Shown one piece after another: positions 1 through 10,362 of a stretch of 32,774 nucleotides of DNA. Each line of letters opens with the position of its first letter. Within the stretch, counting starts at the first letter, position 1. The DNA is from Bradyrhizobium sp. AUGA SZCCT0158 (GTDB lineage Bacteria; Pseudomonadota; Alphaproteobacteria; Rhizobiales; Xanthobacteraceae): assembly GCF_018130065.1 (NCBI RefSeq), contig NZ_JAFCME010000047.1, positions 1-32,774 of the forward strand, given 5' to 3'. The notes beneath the pieces are model-generated. The model searched no databases and was not told the DNA's origin. It saw nothing but the letters and a program-made list of their open reading frames with translations. Both the position numbers and the translations under genes were made by a program.

Positions 1-260
1 GCGCCAGGACCACACGGTTTTGCCGTACGCTTATCCACGCCGTCGTCGAGGCGTAAACCAGCGTCCACCGCAACCCGTCCAACGTCCGTGACGACGGCCG
101 ACGCCCTTCTGAGTAGGACGGGATGGCGATAGATGCGCACTGATTTGGGTTGACCGACAACAGAAATATTTTTGATTTACAGAACTTTTCTACTTGACAC
201 GACTTCTGTAAAACGGAATTGATTTGCCCGTCGGGTTGTTTTGTCGCAGGCGACGACGAC
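1..260. repeat. Partial copy of a long dispersed intergenic repeat (3' half)
   Basis: There is no convincing gene in 1-468. The first part contains a small hairpin at 14-26 (ACGG, loop, CCGT), a run of GTCC/GGAC-type inverted pieces at about 78-122, and a GATTTGCCCGTCGGGTTG stretch near 221-238. I recognise these from memory as parts of a long, multi-copy intergenic repeat of Bradyrhizobium. That identification is recall, not something the sequence proves by itself. The window's right end appears to carry the opposite half of the same element. Confidence 0.5.
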
Positions 261-307
261 ATTTGCGATTGTGAGGGCAGCGACTGGGCGGAAGCGATCC
301 CATCCAT

Positions 308-448
308 CGTCGTCCCGGCCTAGTGCGCAATTGCGCACGGGGGGCCGGGACCCATACGCCGCGGCGCCCATTGTAGCGCAGAGTAACTAACGTGACAGCC
401 TCACCGAGAAGCCGCGGCGTATGGGTCCCGGCTCAAGGCCGGGACGAC
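308..448. repeat. Inverted pair of palindromic repeat modules
   Basis: Two copies of one module face each other. The first (308-366) runs GTCGTCCCGGCC ... GGCCGGGACCCATACGCCGCGGC. The second (411-448) is the reverse complement in its simple form. They are separated by 44 bases. In the first copy the usual TTGA loop is replaced by a segment holding the perfect 16-bp palindrome GTGCGCAATTGCGCAC (323-338). The second copy lies just past the stop of the chemoreceptor gene on the minus strand and could act as its terminator. The same paired arrangement recurs at 7933-8079 and 31438-31585. Confidence 0.8.
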
Positions 449-468
449 GCCGGTGTTTGGCGATGGTC

Positions 469-2574
469 TCACGCCGCGCGGATGTTCGCCATGAAGCGGT
501 CGAGCTCTTCGCGCAGCCGCGTGCTTTCGCTCGACAGCGTGCGTGCCGAATGCAGCACCTCTTCCGAGGCCGTACCGGTCTCGGTCGCGCCGCGGTTGAC
601 CTGCATGATGCTGGCGGCGGCTTCCTCGGTGCCTTGCGCGACGTTCTGGACGCTGCGTGCGATTTCCTGGGTCGCCGAGCTCTGCTGCTCGACCGCGTCC
701 GCAATCGTCGTGGCGATGTCGGAGATCTTGCCGATGGTGCCGCCGATTTCCTTGATCGCGGCGACCGATTCCTGGGTCGCGCCCTGCATGCCCGAGATGT
801 GATTGGAGATCTCGTCGGTCGCCTTCGCGGTCTGGCTGGCGAGCGATTTGACCTCGGAGGCAACGACGGCAAAGCCGCGGCCGGCATCACCGGCGCGGGC
901 CGCCTCGATGGTCGCGTTCAGCGCCAGCAAATTGGTCTGCTCGGCAATCGCCGTGATCAGCTTGACCACGTCACCGATCTCCTGTGCTGCGCGCGACAGT
1001 TTTCCGATGCGGTTATCGGTCTGTTCGGCCTGGCGCACCGCGGCTTCCGCAATCTGGCTGGATTCCTTGACGCGGCGGCCGATCTCGTCGACGGAGGCCG
1101 ACAGCTCCTCGGTCGCGGATGCCACCGATTGCATGTTGCCGGACGCCTGTTCCGAAGCGCCGGCGACCTGGCTCGACAGGCTCTGGGTGGTTTCCGCGGT
1201 TCGCGTCAACGTTCCCGCGGAGGCTTCCAGCTGCACGGCCGAGGCCGAAACGTTGGAGACGATGGCGCCCACCGCGGCCTCGAATTCGTCGGCAAAGCGA
1301 ATGAGTTCGGCGCGGCGCGCGGCGCTGCTCGCCTTGTTCTGCGCCTCTTGCGTGGCGGCGTCGCGTTCGGCCTTGGCGACCGCCTGGACCTTGAACTCCT
1401 CGACTGCGCTGGCCATTTCGCCAAGTTCGTCCTTGCGCCCGAGGCCGGGCAGCACGACGTCGAAATTGCCGGCTGCGAGTTCGCGCATCGCCTTGCACAT
1501 TGCGATCATCGGCTTGGAAATGCCCTTGCCGAGCAAGAACGCCCAGATACAGCCGAGCAGGAAGCCGCCGGCCGCCAGGATCAGGATCAGCCGTTCGGTT
1601 TCGCCGATGCTCGCGTTCGACTCGGCCTCGAGCCGCTTCTGATCGGCCAGCAGGCTGGACTTCATGACGGCGGCGCCCTTGCTGATCGCAGTGGCGGAAT
1701 CCGTCATGTCGAGCGTCAGATCGTCGATTTCCTTAGCGTTGTGAATCAGCTTGGCCAGCGCCTCCCGGTAGGCTTCCAGAAGCCCGGCGGACTCCTTGAG
1801 GTCAGCCACGACCTTGTCAGTCTTCGAGGAAATCGATTTGAGCGAGTTCTCGACGAATTTCAGACGCGCCAACGCGCTGGCGGCCACCGCCTTGTCGGCA
1901 TTGATGACGAACGTGTTGACCAGTGCGGTGACGGCCTGAAACTGCTCGTAGACCTTCTTCGCGCCAAGACTGATGACCTGCTGCTCGGACTCCTCGGCGT
2001 TGCTCGGGAGATCGTCGAGCTTGTAGTGCAGCGACATGCCGCTGCGCGTGAGCTGGTTCTGGGTGATCCGCGCGCTTTCGTCCTTGACCTTGACGACGTC
2101 GGCAAAGATCTTGGCAAAGGCGCGGAATTCCCGCTCCAGCTTGGCGAGCTGTTCAAGCCGGCCCGGATCGGTGGTGCCCTTCATCGAGGCAATAATGGCT
2201 GCCTTCAGGCTGGCTTCGGCCGTCAGCGCCGCTTTGCCATCCTCTTCCTTGGCCGTGACCACGAAATAGCGGGCGAGCGAACTATAGGAAATCAGCTCGC
2301 GGTCGATGTCGCGCGCCAGGTCGGCTTCCTGCACGCTGCGCCGGTAGGCGTCCACGCCTGCGGAAACGTGTTCAAATCCCATAAAGGCAATGCCCATGCT
2401 GACCGCCGAGATGGCCAGCGTCACGGCAAAGCCGAGCATGATCTTGGCGCGGAATCGAAGGGTTGGGAGTTTGATCGAGAACAAGCCCGTACGTTTCTTA
2501 AATCCCACCTCAAGCCCCCCGTTTTCATTCTGAAAACCCGGATCGGGAGGCCCTGCCCCCGATCCAGTGCGCAA
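469..2574 (-). CDS. Methyl-accepting chemotaxis protein
   Basis: Transmembrane chemoreceptor that would pass ligand binding to CheA/CheW and so control the flagellar motor. In the 701-residue reading there is a basic N-terminus, a first membrane helix at about 46-67, a roughly 260-residue mostly helical periplasmic sensor region, a second membrane helix at about 329-349, a HAMP linker at about 350-402, and a long cytoplasmic coiled coil. The conserved hairpin tip (IAEQTNLLALNATIEAARAG) is at about 543-562. There is no NWETF-type CheR-docking pentapeptide at the C-terminus. The ATG at 2574 is the longest start. A GTG at 2508 (residue 23), preceded by a G-rich stretch at fitting distance, may be the real one, since the first 22 residues look non-conserved. 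No other chemotaxis gene is in the window, so it is an orphan receptor of unknown ligand. Confidence 0.93.
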   Translation of the reverse strand: MRTGSGAGPPDPGFQNENGGLEVGFKKRTGLFSIKLPTLRFRAKIMLGFAVTLAISAVSMGIAFMGFEHVSAGVDAYRRSVQEADLARDIDRELISYSSLARYFVVTAKEEDGKAALTAEASLKAAIIASMKGTTDPGRLEQLAKLEREFRAFAKIFADVVKVKDESARITQNQLTRSGMSLHYKLDDLPSNAEESEQQVISLGAKKVYEQFQAVTALVNTFVINADKAVAASALARLKFVENSLKSISSKTDKVVADLKESAGLLEAYREALAKLIHNAKEIDDLTLDMTDSATAISKGAAVMKSSLLADQKRLEAESNASIGETERLILILAAGGFLLGCIWAFLLGKGISKPMIAMCKAMRELAAGNFDVVLPGLGRKDELGEMASAVEEFKVQAVAKAERDAATQEAQNKASSAARRAELIRFADEFEAAVGAIVSNVSASAVQLEASAGTLTRTAETTQSLSSQVAGASEQASGNMQSVASATEELSASVDEIGRRVKESSQIAEAAVRQAEQTDNRIGKLSRAAQEIGDVVKLITAIAEQTNLLALNATIEAARAGDAGRGFAVVASEVKSLASQTAKATDEISNHISGMQGATQESVAAIKEIGGTIGKISDIATTIADAVEQQSSATQEIARSVQNVAQGTEEAAASIMQVNRGATETGTASEEVLHSARTLSSESTRLREELDRFMANIRAA

Positions 2575-2928
2575 AACTAAGGCACAATGGATAAGGGTGC
2601 GTAAATTCCGGCCCCATTCCCCTTGGGTTGCAGGGCTGGAAGCATGCTTTTTTTGTCTCGGTCCCCCTTTGGGGCCCGGACGGTCTCCGAAAGTATGATG
2701 CGGTGCGGGGTGGACGCGACCTCATCCCGTCAATCTACCTTCCGCCACGCGCAGCGCTTTGGCTACAGCTCGACTCGCCCGCTGGAGACGGCCGAAGAAT
2801 CGGCTGACCGACGCCGCGTCGCCGCGAGGATGTCATCACAATGACAGGGGCGACCAAAATCCTAGTTGCAAGTTCCCTCGCCCGTGTTTCTAATTGGAAT
2901 AATTATAAAACATCGGGAGGTATCACGC
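2575..2928. other. Intergenic region between divergent chemoreceptor and cox operon
   Basis: About 350 bases without a credible gene. It must hold the promoters of the minus-strand chemoreceptor and the plus-strand cox operon. The last 45 bases before coxS are AT-rich (about 2890-2911), which fits a promoter, but I cannot assign -35/-10 boxes with confidence. A short GGTCCCC/GGGGCC hairpin lies near 2660-2677. Reading frames here look like random open frames. Confidence 0.5.
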
Positions 2929-3414
<486 letters not shown>

Positions 3415-3498
3415 CCGCCGCAGACCACCAAGACTGAATCCAAGACCGCGTTTCGATGGAAATGGCGGGAACAATAATTCCGGTCGGGAGGACAGGAC

Positions 3499-5838
<2,340 letters not shown>

Positions 5839-5851
5839 GAGGGAGAGAACA

Positions 5852-6652
5852 ATGTACGAGACCACTTATCATCGCCCCTCCTCGGTCGACGAAGCCGTGG
5901 CGCTTTTCGGCAAAGGCTCGGATTCGAAATATCTCGCCGGCGGCCATACGCTGATTCCCGTGATGAAGCAGCGGCTGGCCGCGCCGTCCGACGTGATCGA
6001 TCTCGGTAAGATCAAGGAGCTGATCGGGATTGAAGCGTCAGGCGATACGCTTACTATCAAGGCGGCCACGACCTATTTCGACATCATGCAAAGCGCCGAT
6101 GTGAAGAAGTCGATCCCGGCGATCGCCTATCTCACGTCCGTGCTCGGCGATCCCGCGGTACGACACCGCGGCACGATCGGCGGCTCGATTGCCAACAACG
6201 ACCCGGCGGCGGATTTTCCCGCGGCATTGGTCTCGCTCGGCGCCACGGTGAAAACCAACAAGCGCTCGATCGCGGCGGATGATTTCTTCAAGGGCCTGTT
6301 CACGACGGCGCTGGAAGACGGCGAGATCATTACCGCGGTGTCGTTCCCGGTGCCGGCCAAGGCTGGTTACGAGAAGATGCGCCATCCCGCCTCACGCTTC
6401 GCGCTGACCGGCGTGTTCGTGACCAAGACCAAGGCCGGTGACGTCAGGGTTGCGGCAACAGGTGCATCGCAAAACGGCGTCATGCGGGTACCGGCGATCG
6501 AGGCCGCGCTGAAGGCGAACTGGTCAGCGGGCGCGCTCGATAGCGTCAAGGTCTCCGACAGCGGCATGCTCGCCGATATCCACGGCTCCGTCGCCTATCG
6601 CGCCAACCTGGTCAAGGTAATGGCTCAACGCGCGGTGACTGCGGCGGGCTAA
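5852..6652 (+). CDS. coxM: Molybdenum hydroxylase FAD subunit (CoxM-like)
   Basis: Medium, FAD-binding subunit completing the S-L-M complex; it passes electrons from the iron-sulfur subunit to a quinone or other acceptor. ATG 5852 follows AGGGAGAG at good spacing, 13 bases after the coxL stop, which indicates co-translation. An in-frame ATG at 5768 lies inside coxL and is rejected. The 266-residue product carries both FAD-binding signatures of the family, AGGHTLIPVMK near residue 31 and TIGGSIANNDPAADFPAAL near residue 108, and normal length. The operon probably ends at the hairpin at 6681-6704. Confidence 0.95.
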   Translation: MYETTYHRPSSVDEAVALFGKGSDSKYLAGGHTLIPVMKQRLAAPSDVIDLGKIKELIGIEASGDTLTIKAATTYFDIMQSADVKKSIPAIAYLTSVLGDPAVRHRGTIGGSIANNDPAADFPAALVSLGATVKTNKRSIAADDFFKGLFTTALEDGEIITAVSFPVPAKAGYEKMRHPASRFALTGVFVTKTKAGDVRVAATGASQNGVMRVPAIEAALKANWSAGALDSVKVSDSGMLADIHGSVAYRANLVKVMAQRAVTAAG

Positions 6653-6680
6653 TAGCGTCAAAACACAAGTTCCCATGCAA

Positions 6681-6704
6681 GCGGCGCGCAGCGATGCGCG
6701 CCGC
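6681..6704 (+). terminator. Hairpin terminator candidate after cox operon
   Basis: A perfect 9-bp GC stem, GCGGCGCGC with GCGCGCCGC, and a 6-base loop lie 28 bases after the coxM stop. It is not followed by a long T run, so termination strength is uncertain. Confidence 0.6.
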
Positions 6705-6766
6705 TCTGCATTTGGTCGGATTCTCGACAAAGAATGCTTGCCACGCGCAGCCGGAGGCGAGACAAT

Positions 6767-6782
6767 TTAGCTAATCAGCTAA
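6767..6782. promoter_or_regulatory. Inverted repeat upstream of the racemase gene, possible operator
   Basis: TTAGCTAATCAGCTAA is a perfect 6-bp inverted repeat with a 4-base spacer, in an AT-rich stretch that stands out from the GC-rich surroundings, 29 bases before the GTG start at 6812. The position suits a repressor site overlapping a promoter. No regulator gene is adjacent, so the binding protein is unknown. Confidence 0.4.
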
Positions 6783-6811
6783 TTAAAAATACCTCTTTGG
6801 GAGAACAAGAC

Positions 6812-7924
6812 GTGCTCGACAAACCCGCCGCCCAATCCGCAGTTCGCGCCTCCGGCCCGCTCGCCGGTTTTCGCATCGTCGAGTTCGCGGGCATTGGCCC
6901 GGGTCCGTTCGCCTGCATGATGCTGGCCGACATGGGCGCGGAGGTCGTGACGCTCGACCGCGTCGGCGCCAGGAAGAATTTGAAATCGGTGGCGGGACGT
7001 GGCCGCAAAGTCGTCGAACTCGATTTGAAGGACAAGGCGTCAGTCGCAAGCGTGCTCGATCTGCTCGCCAATGCCGACGCGCTGATCGAAGGCTTTCGTC
7101 CCGGCGTGATGGAGCGGCTGGGGCTCGGGCCTGACGTCGTGATGGCGCGCAATCCGCGCCTGGTGTTCGGCCGCATGACCGGCTGGGGTCAGGAAGGCCC
7201 GCTGGCGCAGGCCGCCGGCCATGACATCAATTACATCTCGGTCACCGGCGCGCTCGCCGCGATCGGCACCAAAGAGAAGCCGGTGCCGCCGCTCAATCTG
7301 GTCGGCGATTTCGGCGGCGGCGCGCTCTATCTCGTGGTCGGCGTCCTCGCCGCGCTGCTGGAAGCGTCGAAATCCGGCAAGGGCCAGGTGGTCGATGCCG
7401 CGATGTGCGACGGCGCGGCATCGCTGATGTCGATGTTCTTCGACATGACCGCGATCGGCCGCTGGACCGAAGGCCGCGATCAGAATTTCCTCGACGGCGG
7501 CGCGCATTTCTACGGCGTTTACGAATGCTCCTGCGGCAATTTCATTTCGATCGGATCGATCGAGCCGCAATTTTACGCCCTGCTCCGCGAACACGCGGGC
7601 CTGACCGACGCCGATTTCGACGCCCAGATGGACCGCAACGCCTGGCCGGCGCTGAAGGAAAAGCTGACAAAGGTGTTCAAGAGCAAGAGCCGCGAAGACT
7701 GGTGCAAGATCATGGAAGGCACCGACATCTGCTTCGCGCCGATCCTGACCATGGCGGAAGCGCCGAAGCATCCGCACAACGCCGCGCGAAAGATCTTCGT
7801 CGAACGCCACGGCGTGACCCAGCCCGCGCCGGCGCCGCGTTTTTCGCGGACGCCGTCGGCGATCAGGGATGCGGAGAAGGCTGATATTGCGGAGCTGACG
7901 AAAGAGTGGAAAGCGGGGAGGTAG
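6812..7924 (+). CDS. CaiB/BaiF family, alpha-methylacyl-CoA racemase-like
   Basis: Family III CoA-transferase fold. The sequence fits the racemase branch, which interconverts (R)- and (S)-2-methylacyl-CoA so that branched acyl chains can enter beta-oxidation. The candidate catalytic pair is His about 137 in GHDINY and Asp about 166 in VGDFGGG, the same motifs and spacing as the His/Asp pair of Mycobacterium tuberculosis MCR. Product length is 370 residues from GTG 6812, chosen because TGGGAG lies 8-10 bases upstream; an in-frame ATG at 6734 would add 26 unrelated residues. It stands alone between the cox operon and the convergent hppD gene, and nothing ties it to either. Its actual substrate cannot be read from the sequence. 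Confidence 0.88.
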   Translation: MLDKPAAQSAVRASGPLAGFRIVEFAGIGPGPFACMMLADMGAEVVTLDRVGARKNLKSVAGRGRKVVELDLKDKASVASVLDLLANADALIEGFRPGVMERLGLGPDVVMARNPRLVFGRMTGWGQEGPLAQAAGHDINYISVTGALAAIGTKEKPVPPLNLVGDFGGGALYLVVGVLAALLEASKSGKGQVVDAAMCDGAASLMSMFFDMTAIGRWTEGRDQNFLDGGAHFYGVYECSCGNFISIGSIEPQFYALLREHAGLTDADFDAQMDRNAWPALKEKLTKVFKSKSREDWCKIMEGTDICFAPILTMAEAPKHPHNAARKIFVERHGVTQPAPAPRFSRTPSAIRDAEKADIAELTKEWKAGR

Positions 7925-7932
7925 CCCCCGCT

Positions 7933-8079
7933 GTCGTCCCGGCCTTGAGCCGGGACCCATACGCCGCGGCAGAAATTGTTTGGCGCGCTGGTCGTTGTCT
8001 TTCTTTTCCACCCATACGCGCCGCGGCGTATGGGTCCCCCGATGCGCAATTGCGCATCTGAGCTCAAGGCCGGGACGAC
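7933..8079. repeat. Second inverted pair of palindromic modules
   Basis: An intact module (7933-7970) reads into an inverted one (8020-8079) across about 50 bases, between the convergent racemase and hppD genes. In the second copy the loop between TGGGTCCC and GCTCAAGGCC holds an extra segment containing the perfect 18-bp palindrome GATGCGCAATTGCGCATC (8041-8058). A further short hairpin, CCCATACGC/GCGTATGGG, lies at 8011-8034. The structures probably serve as a bidirectional terminator. No gene is present in 7925-8099. Confidence 0.8.
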
Positions 8080-8099
8080 ACTGAGTTTGACGGCGTGCG

Positions 8100-9215
8100 T
8101 TACGCCGCATCCACCTTCAGCACGCCCCTGCGAATCTGATCTTCCTCGATCGATTCGAACAGCGCCTTGAAATTGCCCTCGCCAAAACCGTCGTCGCCCT
8201 TGCGCTGGATGAACTCGAAGAAGATCGGCCCGATCGCGTTGGCCGAGAAGATCTGCAACAGCACCTTGGTATGGCCGCCTTCGACGACGCCCTCGCCGTC
8301 GATCAGGATGCCGTCGCGCTGCAGCCGTGCGACGTCTTCGCCATGGCAGGGCAGCCGCGCGTCGATCTTCTCGAAATAAGTCAGCGGCGGTGACGGCATG
8401 AACGGCAAGCCGTCGGCGCGCAGCGTCTCCACCGTGCCGTAAATGTCCCGCGCGCCGCAGGCGATGTGCTGGATGCCCTCGCCGCGATAGGTGTTGAGAT
8501 ATTCCTCGATCTGGCCGGAATCGCCGGCGTCCTCGTTGATCGGAATCCGGATCTTGCCGTCCGGGCTGGTCAGCGCGCGCGAGAACAGGCCGGAGGCGCG
8601 CCCCTCGATGTCGAAGAAACGGATCTGGCGGAAGTTGAACAGCTTTGCGTAGAAGCCGGTCCAGACATCCATGCGGCCGCGATGGACGTTGTGGGTGAGG
8701 TGATCGATGTAGAACAGACCGGCGCCGGCGGGCCGCGGGTCTTTGGCGCCGAGCCATTCGAACTCGCTGTCATAGGCCGAGCCCTTGGCGCCGTAGCGGT
8801 CGACGAAATACAAGAGGCTGCCGCCGATGCCCTTGATGGCGGGAACGTCGAGCGTCTTCTGCGCGGACGGGATATCCGCGGGCTCCGCACCGAGCGAAAT
8901 CGCGCGTTCATAGGCCAGCTTCGCATCCACCACGCGGAACGCCATCGACGGCGCGCAGGGGCCGTGGGCAGCCACAAAGGCAAAACCGTGGGTGCCGGGC
9001 TCCTCGTTGACGAGGTAATTGATGTCGCCCTGGCGATAGACCGTGATGTTCTTTGTCTTGTGGCGGGCGACCGGCACATAGCCCATCAGCTTGAACAGCG
9101 CGTGCAGTTCTTCCGGTTTTGGATGGGCGTATTCGACGAACTCGAAACCGTCGGTGCCCATCGGGTTGTCGGCGCTGATGGTAGCGGCCGGCGCGTCGTG
9201 CGGAAATGGACCCAT
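8100..9215 (-). CDS. hppD: 4-hydroxyphenylpyruvate dioxygenase
   Basis: Iron-dependent enzyme that converts 4-hydroxyphenylpyruvate to homogentisate, the committed step of tyrosine degradation. From ATG 9215 the product has 371 residues. This start is chosen because AAGGAG lies 8 bases upstream; the in-frame start at 9269 would add 18 unrelated residues. Two vicinal-oxygen-chelate domains are visible. The expected iron ligands are H172 (DHLTHNV), H250 (GIQHIAC) and E334 (FFEFIQRKG). The neighbouring divergent Lrp/AsnC gene is its likely regulator, a common arrangement. The downstream enzymes HmgA and FAH are encoded about 1-4 kb away in a separate operon; a tyrosine aminotransferase is not in the window. 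Confidence 0.97.
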   Translation of the reverse strand: MGPFPHDAPAATISADNPMGTDGFEFVEYAHPKPEELHALFKLMGYVPVARHKTKNITVYRQGDINYLVNEEPGTHGFAFVAAHGPCAPSMAFRVVDAKLAYERAISLGAEPADIPSAQKTLDVPAIKGIGGSLLYFVDRYGAKGSAYDSEFEWLGAKDPRPAGAGLFYIDHLTHNVHRGRMDVWTGFYAKLFNFRQIRFFDIEGRASGLFSRALTSPDGKIRIPINEDAGDSGQIEEYLNTYRGEGIQHIACGARDIYGTVETLRADGLPFMPSPPLTYFEKIDARLPCHGEDVARLQRDGILIDGEGVVEGGHTKVLLQIFSANAIGPIFFEFIQRKGDDGFGEGNFKALFESIEEDQIRRGVLKVDAA

Positions 9216-9339
9216 GGCGGAATCTCCTTCTTGATCTGATCCATGGAGTTTCCGCCAGGTCAGGCGCAATGTGCATGCAAATCGCGGCGAGATTGGCTAT
9301 AGTTACGCACAGTTCGTGCATCAAATGGGTATTTCACGC

Positions 9340-9816
9340 ATGATTCCGGTAGACGCTTTCGACCTCAAAATGCTGGCCGCGCTGCAGGACGACGGCCGGC
9401 TGACCAACCAGCAACTGGCCGATCTGGTCGGCCTGTCGGCATCGCAATGCTCGCGGCGGCGGATGCGGCTCGAGGAAGAAAAAGTGATCGCGGGCTACCA
9501 CGCCGATCTCGCCAGCGAGGCGCTCGGCTTCAATTTGATCGCCTTCATCCACATCACGCTGGCGACGCATTCGCCCGACAACGCCAAGAAATTCCGCGCG
9601 CTGGTGGGGCGCGTCGACGCGATCCAGGAGGCCTATTCGCTGACCGGTGATGCCGATTACCTGCTCAAGGCCGTGCTGCGCGACCTCAAGAGCCTGTCCG
9701 ACATCGTCAACAACGTGCTGATGCCGCACCAGAGCGTCGCGCATGTGCGCTCGTCGATCGTGCTGGACCGGCTGAAGGAAAGCGCCAAGCTGCCGCTAAA
9801 GGAATTGACGCGGTAG
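9340..9816 (+). CDS. Lrp/AsnC family transcriptional regulator
   Basis: Small DNA-binding regulator, about 158 residues, with an N-terminal winged helix-turn-helix (about residues 18-45, including LTNQQLADLVGLSASQCSRR) and a C-terminal RAM ligand/oligomer domain containing the typical VRSSIVL-type strand. It diverges from hppD and probably controls it in response to an amino acid such as tyrosine or phenylalanine; this role is inference from position. The start is uncertain: ATG 9340 gives the usual short N-terminus before the VDAFDLKML helix, while in-frame ATG 9325 adds five residues. Neither has a strong ribosome site. The GCAC/GTGC half sites at 9308-9320 lie just before the start and could be an autoregulatory site. 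Confidence 0.92.
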   Translation: MIPVDAFDLKMLAALQDDGRLTNQQLADLVGLSASQCSRRRMRLEEEKVIAGYHADLASEALGFNLIAFIHITLATHSPDNAKKFRALVGRVDAIQEAYSLTGDADYLLKAVLRDLKSLSDIVNNVLMPHQSVAHVRSSIVLDRLKESAKLPLKELTR

Positions 9817-9914
9817 AATTCGAGGGAGATGGCCGAAATCGAGGGGAATTCGCCATTATCTTGCCAAGGCGAATTTGCGATGATGCGGTCCAAGATCAAT
9901 GCGAAGAGATCACC

Positions 9915-10226
9915 ATGGCCCTGCAACTCCGGCCGAACTGCGAATATTGCGACAAGGATCTGCCGCCGAACGCGACGGACGCGCGGATCTGTTCCTATGA
10001 GTGCACGTTCTGCGCGGACTGCGCCGACAACAAGCTGCACAATGTGTGCCCGAACTGCGGCGGCGGCTTTGTGCCGCGGCCGATCCGGCCCGCGCAGGAA
10101 TGGCGGCCGGGCGTCTGCGTTGTAAAGCAGGCGCCGTCAGACAAGCGCGTGCATCTGAAGTTCAGCGTCGAGGACTGCGCGGCGCATTCGGCGCGGCTTA
10201 GGGATATTGCTCCGCAGGATCGCTAG
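9915..10226 (+). CDS. DUF1272 small zinc-ribbon-like protein
   Basis: A 103-residue Cys-rich protein of unknown function. It matches what I know of the DUF1272 family: RPNCEYCDKDLP, then ICSYECTFCADC and CPNCGGGFVPRPIRP. The cysteines at 9, 12, 26, 30, 33, 36, 45 and 48 form four CxxC-like or close pairs, consistent with two zinc sites. ATG 9915 follows a weak AAGAGA ribosome site and begins the conserved part; an earlier in-frame ATG at 9861 is unlikely. It lies 98 bases after the Lrp gene and may be cotranscribed. The C-terminal 35 residues are not recognisable. Confidence 0.85.
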   Translation: MALQLRPNCEYCDKDLPPNATDARICSYECTFCADCADNKLHNVCPNCGGGFVPRPIRPAQEWRPGVCVVKQAPSDKRVHLKFSVEDCAAHSARLRDIAPQDR

Positions 10227-10359
10227 TCTCTCCACATCGTCATTGCGAGCCACCGGGTCGCGCCAACGCGCGCCCGATGACAGGCTCCGCGAAGCAATCC
10301 ACCCATCCGTTATGCCGCGCTATGGATTGCTTCGCTCCGCTCGCAATGACGTGGAGAGA
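10227..10359. repeat. Long palindromic repeat between convergent genes
   Basis: The block begins TCTCTCCA then CGTCATTGCGAGC and ends with the inverted copy GCTCGCAATGACG TGGAGAGA. Inside, GCGAAGCAATCCA and TGGATTGCTTCGC form a second inverted pair. This GCGAAGCAATCC-type palindrome is a widespread bacterial intergenic repeat family. It fills the whole gap between the DUF1272 gene and the convergent fumarylacetoacetase gene and would form a strong bidirectional terminator. Confidence 0.85.
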
Positions 10360-10362
10360 GCA

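Noticed and set aside
421..2580. Long plus-strand open frame (719 codons) opposite the chemoreceptor
   Set aside because: Arg/Gly/His-rich translation with no motif; a mirror frame created by strong third-position GC in the real minus-strand gene.
10227..10359. CRISPR-like or RNA gene in the repeat blocks
   Set aside because: The repeats are inverted arms of single palindromes without regular spacers; no tRNA or CRISPR structure is seen anywhere in the window.
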